Source of the DNA: Aquanectria penicillioides
Taxonomy: Eukaryota; Ascomycota; Sordariomycetes; Hypocreales; Nectriaceae
Direction of reading: 5' to 3'
Assembly (NCBI GenBank): GCA_003415625.1
Contig: PYIU01000008.1
Span: 3,162,001 to 3,226,000 of the forward strand
DNA length: 64,000 nt
Translations under genes and position numbers: made by a program
Notes under the pieces: model-generated
What the model was told of the DNA's origin: nothing
The model's input: the letters and a program-made list of their open reading frames with translations, nothing else
The model's database searches: none
In this document: in pieces, positions 11,373-24,090 of the stretch
Layout: each line of letters opens with the position of its first letter
Numbering within the stretch: the stretch's first letter is position 1

Positions 11373-13077
11373 TGTGACTCAAGGTAAAAAGATTCTGTTG
11401 ATTAAGTTCAAGCGAAGCACGCTGTTATCTGAAGAAGCTGGGAAGTGACAATTTCCTTGCCCACCAAAACATGCAGAAGTTAATTCTTACAATACACACC
11501 TCTTTATAGGTTGCTTCGATGGTTGCTTAGCGTACATGAGATCGATTTCCGCGGGCATTCTTTCCTAATCAAGCCTTCCCCACAAGCCAACCCCACGTCC
11601 ATGAGGAGGCGTCGCCATGTGCCCATCTCATGAAAAGGGCTTGGAACATGCTTTTCTGATATTTGATGACATGAGAGGCAGAGCGCTTAGATTATCACGG
11701 AAATTGACCGGCGATTTTGTACCTGTTCAGGAGAATTTTACCATTTGATCGCCACCAGCGGGCATTGACGGTCGTTTCAATTTCCATCTTTTCCGAAGGG
11801 CAGTGATTATTTCCGAGCCACGGTCTCTTAGTAGGTACTCTCGTTAAGCGACTAATTATGCCCAATAGTGGGATATGAGCAATCATTTGGTTCGCCACTG
11901 AGCTACTACGCAACCTTGTGTCGAGCGTGTCAGACTCTGTGGCCTGGTGTCCTGCTGCGTCGCAGAGTTGACCCCAGCTGCTCAGTCTGAACGATGAGAA
12001 TCTTAGAATTGCTGCCATAGTCTTGATTTTCGAGAGCCTTGCGAGAATTGTATTGCTGTCATTATCATAATCCGCCGCTGTGTTGATTCCCAATCGTCTC
12101 CATTTTCGTGACCCCAGTGAGCGATTTCGCCATCCTTCTCGTTCAATCAAGGCCGTGTCTGGCGAATTTCAATCATAACATCTCATTCCAAATTTCAAAC
12201 ACCAGAAACACTTTATCTCTGAATTTTTGGCTTTGAGAGCCCAGTGCTCAAAAGTTCAATGTGCCCTCACACTTGAGTCCTACTTGGATTCTGACGTCCA
12301 ACCAAAACCAAAGAACCCCCAAAATTCTCTTCGCCGCTGCAAGGTTTAACCCATAAGACAGAGACTTGGCAGGGGCATAATACATCGACCAGGGTATCCT
12401 TGAACCGAGGCCGAAATCCTGTCCAAAAAAAAAGAAGAAAAAAGTCTTTCGGAAATCATTCGGTAGCTCTGCTCAAGATTGGTTCGGAACTTGGGAATAC
12501 TTTCCACTTTCTTTTTCGCTGATACGTTAGAAAATAGAAACTGGTGAATCAATAACTACGACAGCTTATTAGCAACCTTACTCATCTGTGAAATCGTCAT
12601 CGCTGTCGTGATCCTGGGACTTCCTCTCGCCCCCACGCACACATCACTCCTAACCCTATTTAACCCTTATTCTCAATACCTAAATAACCGTGTTGGTTCT
12701 ACCAGAAGGAACCATGACAATGGGTTCTTGATAACAGAAGCGCGCATAGTTGCATTAGCACGGCAAAACACCATCGACAAGTTTGCTGTCATTAATATTC
12801 TCAACAGTCTAGCAATCTCCTATATTTCGATAAGATGATTAAACTTTCCTATTTTCGTGGCGAGATAATCATCCCACAGAACAGCTGTATAACCACCTCT
12901 GCGTTAGTTCGCAGCGGTATCATGCAATCCTGATAGGCTGTCATTGGCTCGCACCCAGGTTTGACAACAGGGGTACGTGGCTATAAGATGACTGATCTCC
13001 TTTGATGAGGGGTAACCAGGTGTTTCGTGAGCAAATATTTCTCAATCAACAAAAGAACAGAATATCGCCTAGAGAAA
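11373..13077. other. Gene-free stretch upstream of PhyH and methyltransferase genes
   Basis: It holds the PhyH promoter on the left and the methyltransferase promoter on the right. A minus-strand frame of 151 codons at 11695-12150 has no motif, no conserved look and no splice partners. An A-rich run lies near 12424-12442. Nothing else recognised. Confidence 0.5.
11503..11508 (-). promoter_or_regulatory. TATA box of the PhyH gene
   Basis: TATAAA on the minus strand (in CCTATAAAGA), about 130 nt upstream of the PhyH ATG. Sequence matches the consensus well; start site not known. Confidence 0.45.
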
Positions 13078-14530
13078 ATGTGTCCAGAAGACGAAGTAGC
13101 TGTCGGTGCGGATCCTGTGGTGGATCCAGATGACAATGTCCCGCAGCCTACCTGTTGATATATGGTTTAGAGCTAACCGGTAAACTAAAGGCCGATCTAG
13201 ACTCAACCCTTGGTGATGTAAGAATGCCGTGGTTTCCCTTAAAAAAAAATGAGAAATCCTCTGACTACTTGAATCTGTAGGACGCAGCCTCGTCAACTCA
13301 GAGTGTTTCCAGCTCAATCCTCGACTACCGTCGTGAGAATGGGCGAACTTATCATAGATACAAGGACGGAAGTTAGTATTGTTGAACTTCTTCGAAGACC
13401 ACTGTCATTTACAAGAGTAGAGTACAATCTTCCCAATGATGAGGTTGAAAATGAACGATTGGGTATATGCAGTTCTGGAGCATGATTGCGGGTGTTGCCT
13501 CACTGACAGCAACCAGATTTGCAACATCATCAATGGCTTCTTACTCTGGGTGATGGCCTCGGTCTTGCACCTCCAAATAAGGCAGGGTCTGGCGTCAAGA
13601 GAGTCCTCGATCTTGGTTGCGGCACAGGAATCTGGGTAATAGACTTCGCTGATGAGCACCCAGAGGCCGAGGTAATACGGACCACTCTTGAATGGCCAAT
13701 CTCAGTAAATGAAATCATTACTAACATGATACAGGTCACAGGCATTGATCTCTCACCCATTCAACCAGGCTTGTATGACTTACAATGCAAGATATTCGTA
13801 GAAGAAGTTAACACTTGAGTAGTGTTCCCCCGAATGTCCGCTTCATCATTGACGACATTGACGAAGAATGGAATTACTCAGCCCCATTTGACTACATTCA
13901 TAGTAGAGCTATGAACTTTAGCGTCAAAAGCTGGAAGGAATATCTTCAGAAGATATACGAGTAAGAGAAAGCAAACACCGCAAGAAGCATTCAGTTATGC
14001 TAATTTGAGTAGTAATCTAGTGCCTGGGGGCTATGTTGAGGTTCAGGAGATTGATGTTCTGTTAACCTCTGACGATGGCACTCTCAAAGAAGAACACCCG
14101 CTCCATAAGTGTTTTTCGCTTCTCAATGAGGCATCGATCAGGATTGGTCGCCCATGCGAGAGCTTTGAGAATCTGCAAAAGGCGATGATCGAGGTTGGTT
14201 TTGCTGATGTTAGCTTGAATCGCTTCAAGTGGCCGACGAACACATGGCCAAAAGACAAGAAGTATAAGGAGATCGGTGCATGGAACAAGGTAAACTGGAT
14301 AGATGCCTTGGAGGCACTAACAATGGCACCTTTTACTAGGATCCTTGGATGGTCCAAGGAGGAAGTTATTGTTCTTCTGGCCCAGGTTCGGAAGAATCTA
14401 GTTGACCCGACAATTCACGCATACACCCCAGTGTATGTTGAACCTTCTAAACAACTAAGCCACTTGCTAACCCCATAATAGATGCTCCATTTATGGAAAG
14501 AAGCCTGAAGAAGAAACCAAGAAGGAATGA
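13078..14530 (+). CDS. LaeA-like SAM-dependent methyltransferase
   Basis: Nine exons: 13078-13137, 13191-13217, 13281-13371, 13418-13462, 13517-13671, 13735-13772, 13823-13960, 14013-14432, 14482-14530; phases agree throughout, 340 aa. SAM-binding motif I is VLDLGCGTGIW. Before it stands the family's SSSILDYRRENGRTYH block and NLPNDEVENERLDLQHH; after it TGIDLSPIQPGF, VPPNVRFIIDD and SAPFDYIHSRAM, all characteristic of fungal LaeA-like (TAM-type) methyltransferases, which often sit in or act on secondary-metabolism genes. The C-terminus ends YGKKPEEETKKE. Weak points are the first donor (GTCCCG) and the donor GTTAGT at 13372. A 27-nt exon (13191-13217) encodes ADLDSTLGD. It may methylate a small molecule or have a regulatory role; sequence cannot decide. 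Confidence 0.85.
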
Positions 14531-15115
14531 TTTTTTTTTTTACAACAAAAGAGGTCATGCCAACACTAGATACCGGTCCCTTTGCAATTAGCGACTAAAT
14601 TTTCTGTGGGAGTTGATGCTTGATTCCTTTAAAGTTTTTGCATGAGATTTATGTTTCACATTCCTGTCTTTACATAGATGGCCCTTGATCACAACTGATT
14701 GCTTTTGATAGTTGATAGCCCAAATGTGAGGTTGTCATCGGTGCTTAAGGAGCATTTATAATCATGTAGAAGAGTTAAGTTCCCATCCGACAAGTCAAAC
14801 TACCTCAAAGTCAAATTTTACTGTGTGAATTCTTCTTCATTTAATTAAGGCCAGCTTCCAATGAACTATCTCTATGAGCCTGATTAGTCTCAATGCCCGT
14901 GTGCTTGTTTTGATTACCCCAGCATCATCGGAGAATTAACGGGTACGAAATTAGCCAATTTTGCTTGGTTCATGAATAGTGTCCCACGGGCTAGTTCAAT
15001 GGTGTGTTTCTCTATTTGAGTACCCGATGTATTCATTATGCGTTACCCATAACTATCTGCTAGTCCATATTTAGACAGACGGAATGAGCAATCCCTTTTC
15101 ATTTTCATTATTCTC
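14531..15115. other. Gene-free stretch between convergent methyltransferase and cupin genes
   Basis: AT-rich 3' flank shared by the methyltransferase (rightward) and cupin (leftward) genes. No open frame of interest, RNA gene or repeat recognised. Confidence 0.5.
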
Positions 15116-15836
15116 TTACAACCTCGACTTTGTGCTCTCCTCTCGGCCCACAAGGTTGGGGTGAGGGGTTCGGACAGCTCGAGTAACAGCATAGAAGGCA
15201 AAACCTTCAGACTTGGTAGAGAACTGTAAGGGGAAGAAAATAGAATATGTCAGCCAATTGATGACTTCAAAAGAAGTATCGGGAGGGAATCGAGCGCATA
15301 GAATGGAAGCTGCGATATACCTTGACTTTGGATCCGACGTGGAAGAAAGCGAAGTCACCGGGGACTAGATGGTGGGTAATTCCTGTAGCCTCATCCTATG
15401 AAATAGAACCAAACTTGTCAGTAAAAGAATAGGGTATGTGTTTACGGATTGAAGAAAGATTTGAATGAGAAACATGGTGTGCATTTGGTGGATCAGAGTT
15501 GTGGGTCGCAGAATGACATACCAAAACATCGATCTGGCCTCGAAGGACAAACTTGGTCTCCTCGAAAGTGTAGTGAGCAGGCCTCTCAGGTCCAGCAACG
15601 ATCTTGTAGAATCCTGAAGTAATGGGGGTAGCAGCATCGGGAGTCTGAGTCCGGATTGAGTGGAAGTCGGCAGTGGTGGCGTTCTCACCCTCGGGGAGGG
15701 GGATGAACTCCGATCCGGCGCCCTTGACAATGGTAAGAGGTACTAGTTCGGCAGACACTGTTCAAATAGATCCAATTGTTAGCTATGATGGATTTTATGT
15801 GCGATCTTGTTACCAGGGAGGTGCGTGGAACCCACT
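15116..15836 (-). CDS. Small single-domain cupin (EutQ-like/RmlC-like fold)
   Basis: Four exons: 15836 (only the A of the start codon), 15757-15522, 15395-15321, 15223-15116; 139 aa. No ATG exists in frame upstream within the second exon. Splicing the donor GTGGGT (after A15836) to the acceptor ACAG at 15758 joins A to TG and makes an ATG in a good context (CACA before it, TCTGCC after it). The protein shows cupin features: HYTFEETKFVLRGQIDVL (motif 1, with glutamate), THHLVPGDFAFFHVGSKVK (motif 2 region) and a C-terminal FAFYAVTR strand. Such small cupins bind a metal or small ligand; the reaction is not known. Position beside PhyH and methyltransferase genes suggests an accessory pathway role. 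The fold call is reasonably sure, the function is open. Confidence 0.82.
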
Positions 15837-15906
15837 TGTGATTGATTTTAGGGAGATAAGAGATCCTGAGAGCCAGAAGAGTTCACAGGAGGAGGCAAGG
15901 GTGAGA

Positions 15907-15915
15907 CCTTTATAG
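15907..15915 (-). promoter_or_regulatory. TATA box of the cupin gene
   Basis: CTATAAAGG on the minus strand, about 75 nt upstream of the split start codon. A start site some 30 nt downstream would leave a short 5' leader, consistent with the model in which the first intron interrupts the AUG. Confidence 0.5.
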
Positions 15916-17498
15916 AAACCAGATCATAGAGATTAACCAATGCATGGACTCCTAGTACATTTCGGTTCTGGCCGCGACAATCTCGGATTCTCGGGATATG
16001 GTGAATATCTCGGATGCGCTCCCGATATCCACATCCTCCGATCGCCATGCCCCACCTTTTTGTCCGATCTGGAGTTGCGCATCTCGTCAAATTATTTGAT
16101 CAAATGATGCCTTAAATCTAATCAATGTGAGGTTTATTGTCGGTGATGAGTCTTCTTTTTTTGAAATGCAAGCTGAAGATATCCTCATTCTTCTACTTTC
16201 AACACATCAATTGCCTGGTTTGGGCGGGGCGTTGAGCTGCGATCTTCGGCATTGAATAACTACTAAGCCAATTTAGGTCATACAACGAGAGGGAATTGCC
16301 GGCAACCTTCGTCATGTTGGGAACAGAAATTATGCAGTGCCTCCTTTTCTGCTCCTGTTTGACATAGGCTATTAGTGACTAAGCCAGATAAAGCTGAAAA
16401 CGGATCACATCATTGAGGTCCTGATGTGAGATCATCCCTATCCAGGCGGTGTTAGCTCTCAAGAATATCGCAATTGCGGCACATTGTCGCGTAGTAAAAG
16501 ACCGAAGCGATCTCTGTAGATGATCTTAAAATTACATCCCAGGCCTAATGCATAATTTGCTTATTTATCACTTAAATGTAGTTAGCTTAGCCGCAGTGCC
16601 ATTTTTGGACACTGATGGCCTAGGCGACCGGGACGGTATCCGTGAACAGGGGCATGTTGGGTGGAATTGGCCGCCGCGGGTCTGCTGAGGGGGTTTCAGG
16701 AAATACTATTTTGAATCATTGCTATTAAAGAGACGTTCCATTCCCAATAAATTATTCGAATTGCTTTGGAAACCAAGGTGATTCATGCCATCCATTGTCG
16801 ACACCTCATGAGTTTAGGTGGGGATTCATTATGCACGAGCCCAGCGGACCATGGCACATTTCCTACATATTATCCAAGTCCCATGCCAAATTCCAGGTGG
16901 AAATTAATAATTGCCGTAATATTTCCTTTACGTATAGCCAACCACACTCAGTCAATATTTAACAAGGGATGTGATGGCAGCTTTGTTCTGGATACGTTTT
17001 ACTATCAAGGCATATAAGATCTCGACCCATTGACGCCCTACCAGGATTGATGCAGGTCTTTCAAAACAATACCTCTTTTTGCATTCAACTGCCACCTTTC
17101 ATAAATGGCCCTGAACTCCGTAGGCCGGAACAACTTTGCCAGGTGACCGGACCTCGCCCCTAGAATCCGATCACGTGATAGGAGATATCCCATTTTCCGT
17201 GATGAAGTCATCGGAGAGCTCTTCGTTATCGGCCCCTAGCTAGCTTAGCACATCGGTCTAGTGTAGTAAGCTCTGAATTTAGGCAAGTTCATTGCGCGGC
17301 ACTGTTCCACCCCGCCATATTTGCAAGCTATCTTCTCCGATATTACGCCGCTGGCCAAGAACATCTTCCAGTCAACCTCAAATTACCCCAGAATGGCTGT
17401 GCAATGCAAAATAATGGTAGTGACGGCGGCTTAGGATTTATTCATCCCAATGCTATGAGACTGTTCGAAACATTTACTTAAAGTGAAGACTATACCCC
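15916..17498. other. Gene-free stretch between cupin and permease remnant
   Basis: Distal promoter of the cupin gene and 3' flank of the broken permease. AT-rich around 16140-17000. No supported gene, RNA or repeat. Confidence 0.5.
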
Positions 17499-18964
17499 TT
17501 AGAAAATTGCGTTGTTTCCACAAGAGAAAACACCTGCAATAGTGTTGTCGTCGGAGTTGAAAGAATTGATCAGCTCCGTGATGGAGGACCACAATCCTGC
17601 CCCATTAATAAACAGCGACATCAGGATCAGGAAGACGTTTAAGCACGTCAAAGCTGTCCTTTTCCAGTTCAAGAACAGACAATCCCAGTTCAAGTTCAGC
17701 CAAAAGATGGCACTAAAGCCATATGTGAACCAAGAAACAGTCGTAGCCGAGGTGATGGACAGAATTGAGTCGAAAATAGGAATAGCATTCGAAAGAAGGA
17801 AGACAACAATCCAAAACACAGTGACACAGGTGACCCACACGCCCCAAGATTTGAAGCTGTTATCCGTAATCTGATGGATGGCACCCATCTTGCGCATGGT
17901 CACGACGTATATGTATTTGCAGCCAGTGTGGGCATTCGAAAAGGCAGTCGTGAGAATGGCGAACAGAGCTAGTCCGCAAGCAATCTTGGCTGGGACCCTA
18001 TAGGCAGCACCCAAAACCGGCGAGACAGTGTATTCGCCAGCAAGGCAGTAGAGCACAAGAGCAACAGCCAGATAGAAGAACATGCTGCTGATTTCAAGGA
18101 CGGCGAGGGAGAATTCGAAGTCGCGGGCCGGGTCGACCATCTCACCCATGTAGCTCACGAAAGTGCAGTTGGCGGCATAATCATAGATAATTTTGAGACA
18201 AGCGTTCAGTCCCTCTCGGAAAGTTAGTGAGCCCACGATTTCGATCTTTCGATGCCAGTCATCTGGGGCCTTTGACGGGCCGGAGACAGCAAGGCTGATC
18301 AAAGCAATTCCCACTGCAATAAGCACGCTGATGGCGTCGGGAAGACCGCACATGGAGACAAACTTCATTGTGCGAGGGAGAGAAAACAGGCAAGAAAGGA
18401 CACATGAAATAAAGATCCAAGCGACAGTGCATATGGCGTGGTCGCTAATGGTGTTGAAGGCAACCGAGAGCGTAACGGTGGGAGAAGCAGAGAAGATGAA
18501 CTGGATGACGTTCATGACACCAGCTACCACTTCAAACTGCTTTCCGCCAACAACCTTGCATATCTCAACCATGTTCACAACATGTGGGTGCTTTCGATAA
18601 AACTACAGCAACACGTAGGCCATATACCAGGTCATTCCACTAATGCCTAGGATAGCGATTATGCCACGGATAGGACAACGCCGAGGACCTTCATGACGGA
18701 TGGCAACGACAAAACACCAAGTCCAATCTGGTTGGTGAAGAGGATCAAAACCGTATCCCATTTGCCGAGTGTTCGATAGTTCTTGCCACCTTGGCTAAAT
18801 ATGGTTGCGTTTTCGGCGGGCTCAGACAACGAAACTTGAAGGTCATGAGGCGGTTCGTGGATGGACTCTTTCTTGACTTGATCGGTGTCTTATGCACTTG
18901 ATTCGTGGATCTTATCACAGCCAGCATCAGCACTGGCAGTTTTCGAGGTATTCTGAATAGACAT
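17499..18964 (-). pseudogene. Broken amino-acid permease (Aa_trans/Mtr-type)
   Basis: The reading starts MSIQNTSKTASADAG at 18964 and shows the AAAP-type first helix NQIGLGVLSLPSVMKVLG, then FYRKHPHVVNMVEICKVVGG. From 18578 down to 17499 a 359-aa frame continues with nine or so membrane segments, among them VSYMGEMVDPARDF and AFSNAHTGCKYIYVV. The 5' fifth is interrupted three times: TAA at 18892-18890, a frame change near 18660 (about five extra bases relative to family expectation just before the GIIAILGISGMTWY segment), and TAG at 18605-18603 before FYRKHP. Both stops would be glutamine codons with one CpA to TpA change. No splice pair removes them without loss of conserved helices. A shortened protein from an internal ATG at 18578 would lack the first helices and is unlikely to work. 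Ancestral role: amino-acid/proton symport. Confidence 0.8.
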
Positions 18965-21121
18965 AGTTGCAATTTTTCCGCAGGAATGGATTTCGAAGAT
19001 TGCCCAGGGTTTTATTGGTATTCTGAAAGAGAGAATTGTTCGGATTCTTGGTCGTCTCGAGGAGAGATGGGTCAACACAAGAATATTCGATGGAAGCGAC
19101 GGGTTTGAATGATGAGATGATCAGAGGCTGTGTTGAGTAGCAAAGTAAAATGAAGAATAAGCAGACTCTGGAGACCCTATATCTACATAGCCGTGCCCCA
19201 TCGCCGAGTCAGACATCCCCACGGGAAACGTTGAAAGGCCGTGCTTGTTGCTGGACTTGATGGTCTGACGATGCTGCGGACGCGACCCTCACTCAATAAT
19301 TTTCGGAAATATCCCCTTTCATCAAAGAAATGAGGCCGCAATTGCAAGGAACCCTAGCCCAGGTTCTCTAATTAATCTGGAGTGAACGAATACTTGGTCT
19401 TTTTGCCGCGCTTCTTCGGCTCATCGGTCTTCAGCGGTCCGTCCCCATATGTCCGCGCCGGCGGCTCGCGGAGACATGATTCTTTCTCCCAAAAAGGCCC
19501 CCTTTTCACCCCATGGGGGAAATGGATAACGCGACTTGGCTTTTGATAAAGCATGTTGCTGTTACGTGACAAGAATCCATTTACCCCGATATTTGCCTCG
19601 TCTTGGCAGAGTCGAATTCTGGGGCCGGTCTTCCGCGGTCATCGAGTCGTGGATCCCCCGGGGGGCAAAATCATGGTGAGAAATGACAAAAGGATTTGAT
19701 GCGGAAACTACAACTCCCAATAGGACAAGCAGGCGGACAATGCTTATGATGTGTGATGTCCTCCACCATGAGTGAGCCTTTCTATGTCGCGACCCTCCTG
19801 AACCCAAGCCATCCGGCAGTGGAGTCGGCCGCTGGTCCACTTGCCTCTTTGACGGCTCGGCATGGAGATTCTGTCGAAGTGCCAAGGAATCCCAATCCTT
19901 TTGGACAGGGAGCAGGCGCTGATATGTTCTGGTCCGCTCATTGTGGACGTCATGCGAATGTAAGTGTGTGTTGGGTGAGTGCGAGTGCAGGTGTTTGCGG
20001 CATTCGATGCGACTGAAACGAGGGTGAACTGGTATTGCAAAGGTTTAGCTTAGCATGCGGGAACTCTCGCGCAAAAAGGTGGAAATGACGAGGGATTTGA
20101 GGCTGGAAGGCTTACTGATATACTTCCCCAAGAGCTTCCCCTTCTTCCCCAAGCCGCGGACAAGGGCGAGGACGGACGAGGCCGGGCACTAGAGAGCAGC
20201 AAGAGTCTCGGACTCTGGAGGAATTGGGATTTGTAACACAGATGACACCGCAACCCTTCCGATTGGCACGGCTTCATGGTTCGGATCAGTCGCATGCTCG
20301 CTATCCTTCCATGAATCTACCCACCCGCCCTCTACGCAGACAGACGACACCGTGTTTATGAACTCAGCGTCATCGCTGACATGGGAGTCTTTCATGTTTT
20401 AAACAGCTGGCCCTTGCTGGTCCCGCAAAGTGAAGGCGTCGCGGACACCTTTGGCGGCAGGCCATTACTCGGCGATTTATAAACCCTGCCCATCAATGGC
20501 ACCAAATTCGTCAAGCAACAACGTTCAGAACGTGCACCGATTTTGGCATCACTCCACGCTCCGTGGCAACCCCAGAATCTGGCTGTATCAACTTGTGGCA
20601 TGGCCAGGGGAAATGTTATCTTAAAAGTGTGAGATATTGATTACTATATCACCCATATCATCCAGGCAACTCTCATGCCTCAGACCAGGGAAAAGCCTTG
20701 TATCAATACAAGTGTGCCATATTTTGCTTGAAAAAATGCATGAAAAAAAAACCAGAACACCTAACATCTAAGACTGCAATGCATTTAAACCGAATCCTCC
20801 CAATTCCCAAAAGACCGGGGCCCAGTTTATAACTAGTGCCACAATTCAAAAGTGCCTCGTGTTGAGGATGCAAAATCGCCGCCTTTCCGGAGCCATTTAG
20901 CTCTTGATGTTCCGCCTCTAAAATGATTTCCAGGGCTCAAGTTCCATAGCCAGGGTGATGGAGTCGGCCGGCAATACCCATTCTGTGTTACTGTGTAATG
21001 AAAAAGGAGATTGATGATGAGAAACTGCTGGCCAAGCCTAGCAGGATCATGTAAGTAAACCTATGACTGTCTTTTCTTTGACGCCGAGGTCGCGATTTTT
21101 GTTGATAACGATGGGGTTGGT
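18965..21121. other. Gene-free stretch
   Basis: Promoter side of the permease remnant and 3' flank of the sulfatase-fold gene. Open frames up to about 107 codons on both strands lack motifs and splice partners. No RNA gene or repeat family recognised. Confidence 0.45.
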
Positions 21122-24090
21122 TCATTGATCCGAGTCTTCCTCGTCGTCGTAGTAGTCGTCGTCGTCGCCGTGGGTGTCCTTGGGAACGTAGCCCCAGAGA
21201 CGCTTGCGCTCCAAACTCCACCATCGGGCAACGGCCTCGGCTTCAACGGCCCATTCGGCTGCATCGTCGTTGAACTCGCCCCGGGCAGCATCAGACAGGC
21301 TTCGGATGGACCACTTCAAAAGCGGCTTCAGCTCAAGCGGGTCGTTCTTCAAGTCGGTCAACCGGTACTCGGACTTCTGGTCCAGAGGCATCACCAGACG
21401 CCAGGGCGAATCAGCCGATGTAACGGAAAGCATGCGTCCGCCGGAGTTGATGATACCAAAGTTCCAGGCGCGTCGTCCGTCGTCGGATGCCTTGTATGGG
21501 CGGATGAGCGATTGGCCTTCGTAATCCTGGATAAGCTCGGATGCCACATATTTGTCGTTTGAGTTGAGCGAGCCGGAGTTGATGAGGAGATCAAGGATGG
21601 TGGGAAGAATGGACAGGGAAGTGGCGTTGGCAGTGTACTGGATGCGGGGGATGTGGGGATGCTTGAAGGTGATAGGAACGCGGAAGTTGCTAACATGCCC
21701 GTTCTCATAAGTGCCCGTCTTGGAAACATCCTCCTTGAAGGCCTGTCCGTGGTCACCGACGAAGACGACGAGGGTCTCGTTGGCGATGCCTTGGTCCTCG
21801 AACAGTTGCATCAGCTGGCCCAGCCAAGCGTCGCTCCAGCGGATCGTGTTCAGATACTTGTTGAAGTCGCTGTGCCATCTCATCCCGCCGTAGGCGTTGA
21901 GGTAATCAGTCGTGTCAAAGGCACCAGGCAGAGTCCAAGGGTGATGAGTTGTGCTAGTGAAGTGGGAGAAGAACATGCGCTGGTTCCTCTTCTTGATGTT
22001 CTTGATGAAGTCCTCCATGTGGGACTTGAGAGCAGTCTCTGGGTATCCAAAGTAGTTAATCTCCTCGAGCTCGTCGGCTGATTCGGCGTCAATCTCGAGG
22101 CGGTTCTTGGTGACGATGTGTCGGAAGCCAATCTTCTGGTCAAACTTCTTCTGTCGGTCATAGCCATCGGTAGTGGACTGGAAAAAGGCCGGAACCCATT
22201 CCTGCTCCAAAAAGTCCCTCGACGAGTTGCTCGGCTTCTTTAGTTCGTTAAAGAGCTCCAGGACCTGGGGGATACAGGGCTGGTAACTCTGAGTCTCGGC
22301 TTCCTCAAACTTATCGACCGGGATGGGCCAGGCGCCGCAGTGAATGGCTGCTAGACTCTTGGTAGATACTGAGCTTGTCGTGAATCCGCCAACGACGTTG
22401 ATTCCCCCAAATCCATCCTCGGTTGTGTCCTTCCACTCGGGGTTTTGCTGGGGCTCAAAGCTTGACCCATCCTTCCTCATGAAGTTTCCATTCTTGCCGG
22501 TGAGCTTCTCGGCATTTGGCGAGAGTGTCGAGAGCTTTTCGTTGACTTGGTCCTCGTCACCTTTCTCGTGAGACTGCATGATGAACCTGTGCATGTCAGA
22601 GCCCTGCTGGAGCGGGAAGAGCTCCTCGCGGAGGCTCTCCATCATAATCAAAGCTACGTGCTTAATCTTGACAGAGTCATTACCAAGGGCCTTCTTGACG
22701 CTATCGAAGATGTCCGTGTCGAGGTTTGTAATCTTCATGGGGTCGCTGACGGGGTTGTAAAAGATGCCTTCAGGTCGGAGTCCAGGGCAGTCAGGCGGAG
22801 GTGGAGGGCCGCCGTGGTGACCAAAGGGGCCGTGAGGGGGAGGGCCATGACCGTGGTCATGAGGTGGGTGGTCGTGGTGGCCATCGTGGTGGCCATCGTG
22901 GTCCGGGGGTGGCGGAGGATGCTCCTCGTCCTCTAGGGGAAACCATTTCGCGAAGCCGTGAGGAATGGGATCCGGCAACCACTCGGGGGTAGTATCTCGA
23001 TATTTCTGGACAAAATCGTTGTTGGTTCCTGGGGCCCAGCCCTTGAAGAATCCCTCGGGTTTCTTCCATTTCGTCTTGGAGATGAGGTCGGGCAGAGGCC
23101 ATCGGTTTCCGTTCAGTCGGGCCTGTTCCATGCACACATCTGCAGGCGGCTTGAACATCTCCATCATGGATATGGGAAGGGTGGTCGACATCATGTTGTA
23201 TGGTGTTTCGGGTCGGAAAATGGTGGTCAAGCCTAGGTAGACTAAGACAACGCTGAACAGCGCCCAAGAGGACGTCTCGCCCATGCGTTGCCGTGTTTGG
23301 CCACAAGGCTCTTGCCATCTCTCCCCGTACACTAGAAACATTGCCTCCTCGCTATCATCGGCGGAATCGGAGTCGTACTCGCTCGAATCTTCGTAGGGGT
23401 CGGGGTTTGTGGTGCCTGACTGGGCAAGGTAGTAGCGTCTTCGTCCTTTCGACATCCGGCAGCATGGCAAAACAGATCGCCAAACTGGGGGGTTGTTAGC
23501 ATTGGAACCTGCGATGGCCTCTTGAGCGTCAAACTTGCCGTAGACGATGGGGGCACCGATAGCAACCATTGAAGAGCAAACGGTTCTGTAGAGATACCAC
23601 TTTGTAACCCATGCAACAACAGCAATGAGAAGTCCCGACAGCGCAACAGGAACCGAGCCGCTGAGTAAAACCTTCATTCCCTCCTTGTCATGCGCAAACC
23701 CTAGTGCATCCTCCCATGCGATCCCATTACCCGTCTCGTAGAAGAAGCCAAGCTGCGCCGATGCGCCCCCTAAAATGACAAAGCTGAAGTGGTTGACATG
23801 TTAGCATCGGCGGACGACGAGCGTAAGGGTCAAGAAATGTTTTGCTCGGGAACGTACGAGGAGATGCAGCCCAGCATGCACGCCAGAACTGAAGGCCAGC
23901 CCGCCTCGCGCCGCAGGGCCAGCCGCGATATACAGATGACGAAGACATCTGGTAGGAATAGCGACGGCACGAAGGCGAGCAGGACTATTGGGTGCACAGC
24001 GGTGGCATGGATGTATAGGTGGACCAACTTGGTGAGGGTCAATGAGACGAAGATTACTGAGAAGCAGAAGGGAACGAGGGCGGCGAACAT
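21122..24090 (-). CDS. Large membrane protein with alkaline-phosphatase/sulfatase fold
   Basis: Two exons, 24090-23858 and 23783-21122; 964 aa. The N-terminus has several membrane helices (VPFCFSVIFVSLTL, AVHPIVLLAFVPSLFL, then VALSGLLIAVVAWV and ALFSVVLVYLGL). A linker very rich in His, Pro, Asp and Gly follows (plus-strand span about 22795-22935). The sulfatase-type domain begins KIKHVALIMMESLREE, where the Glu is a typical metal ligand. GFTTSSVSTKSLAAIHCG supplies a Thr/Ser in the nucleophile position. There is no CxPxR, so it is not a formylglycine sulfatase. FVGDHGQAF and GHVSNFRVP are the usual distal metal site. This pattern recalls phosphoethanolamine or phosphoglycerol transferases of the LtaS/OpgB type; substrate unknown. 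The protein ends in an acidic tail of about 15 Asp, Glu and Tyr. Likely in a secretory-pathway membrane. Confidence 0.85.

Noticed and set aside
11695..12150. 151-codon minus-strand frame
   Set aside because: No domain, atypical composition, no neighbouring exon; lies in a promoter region.
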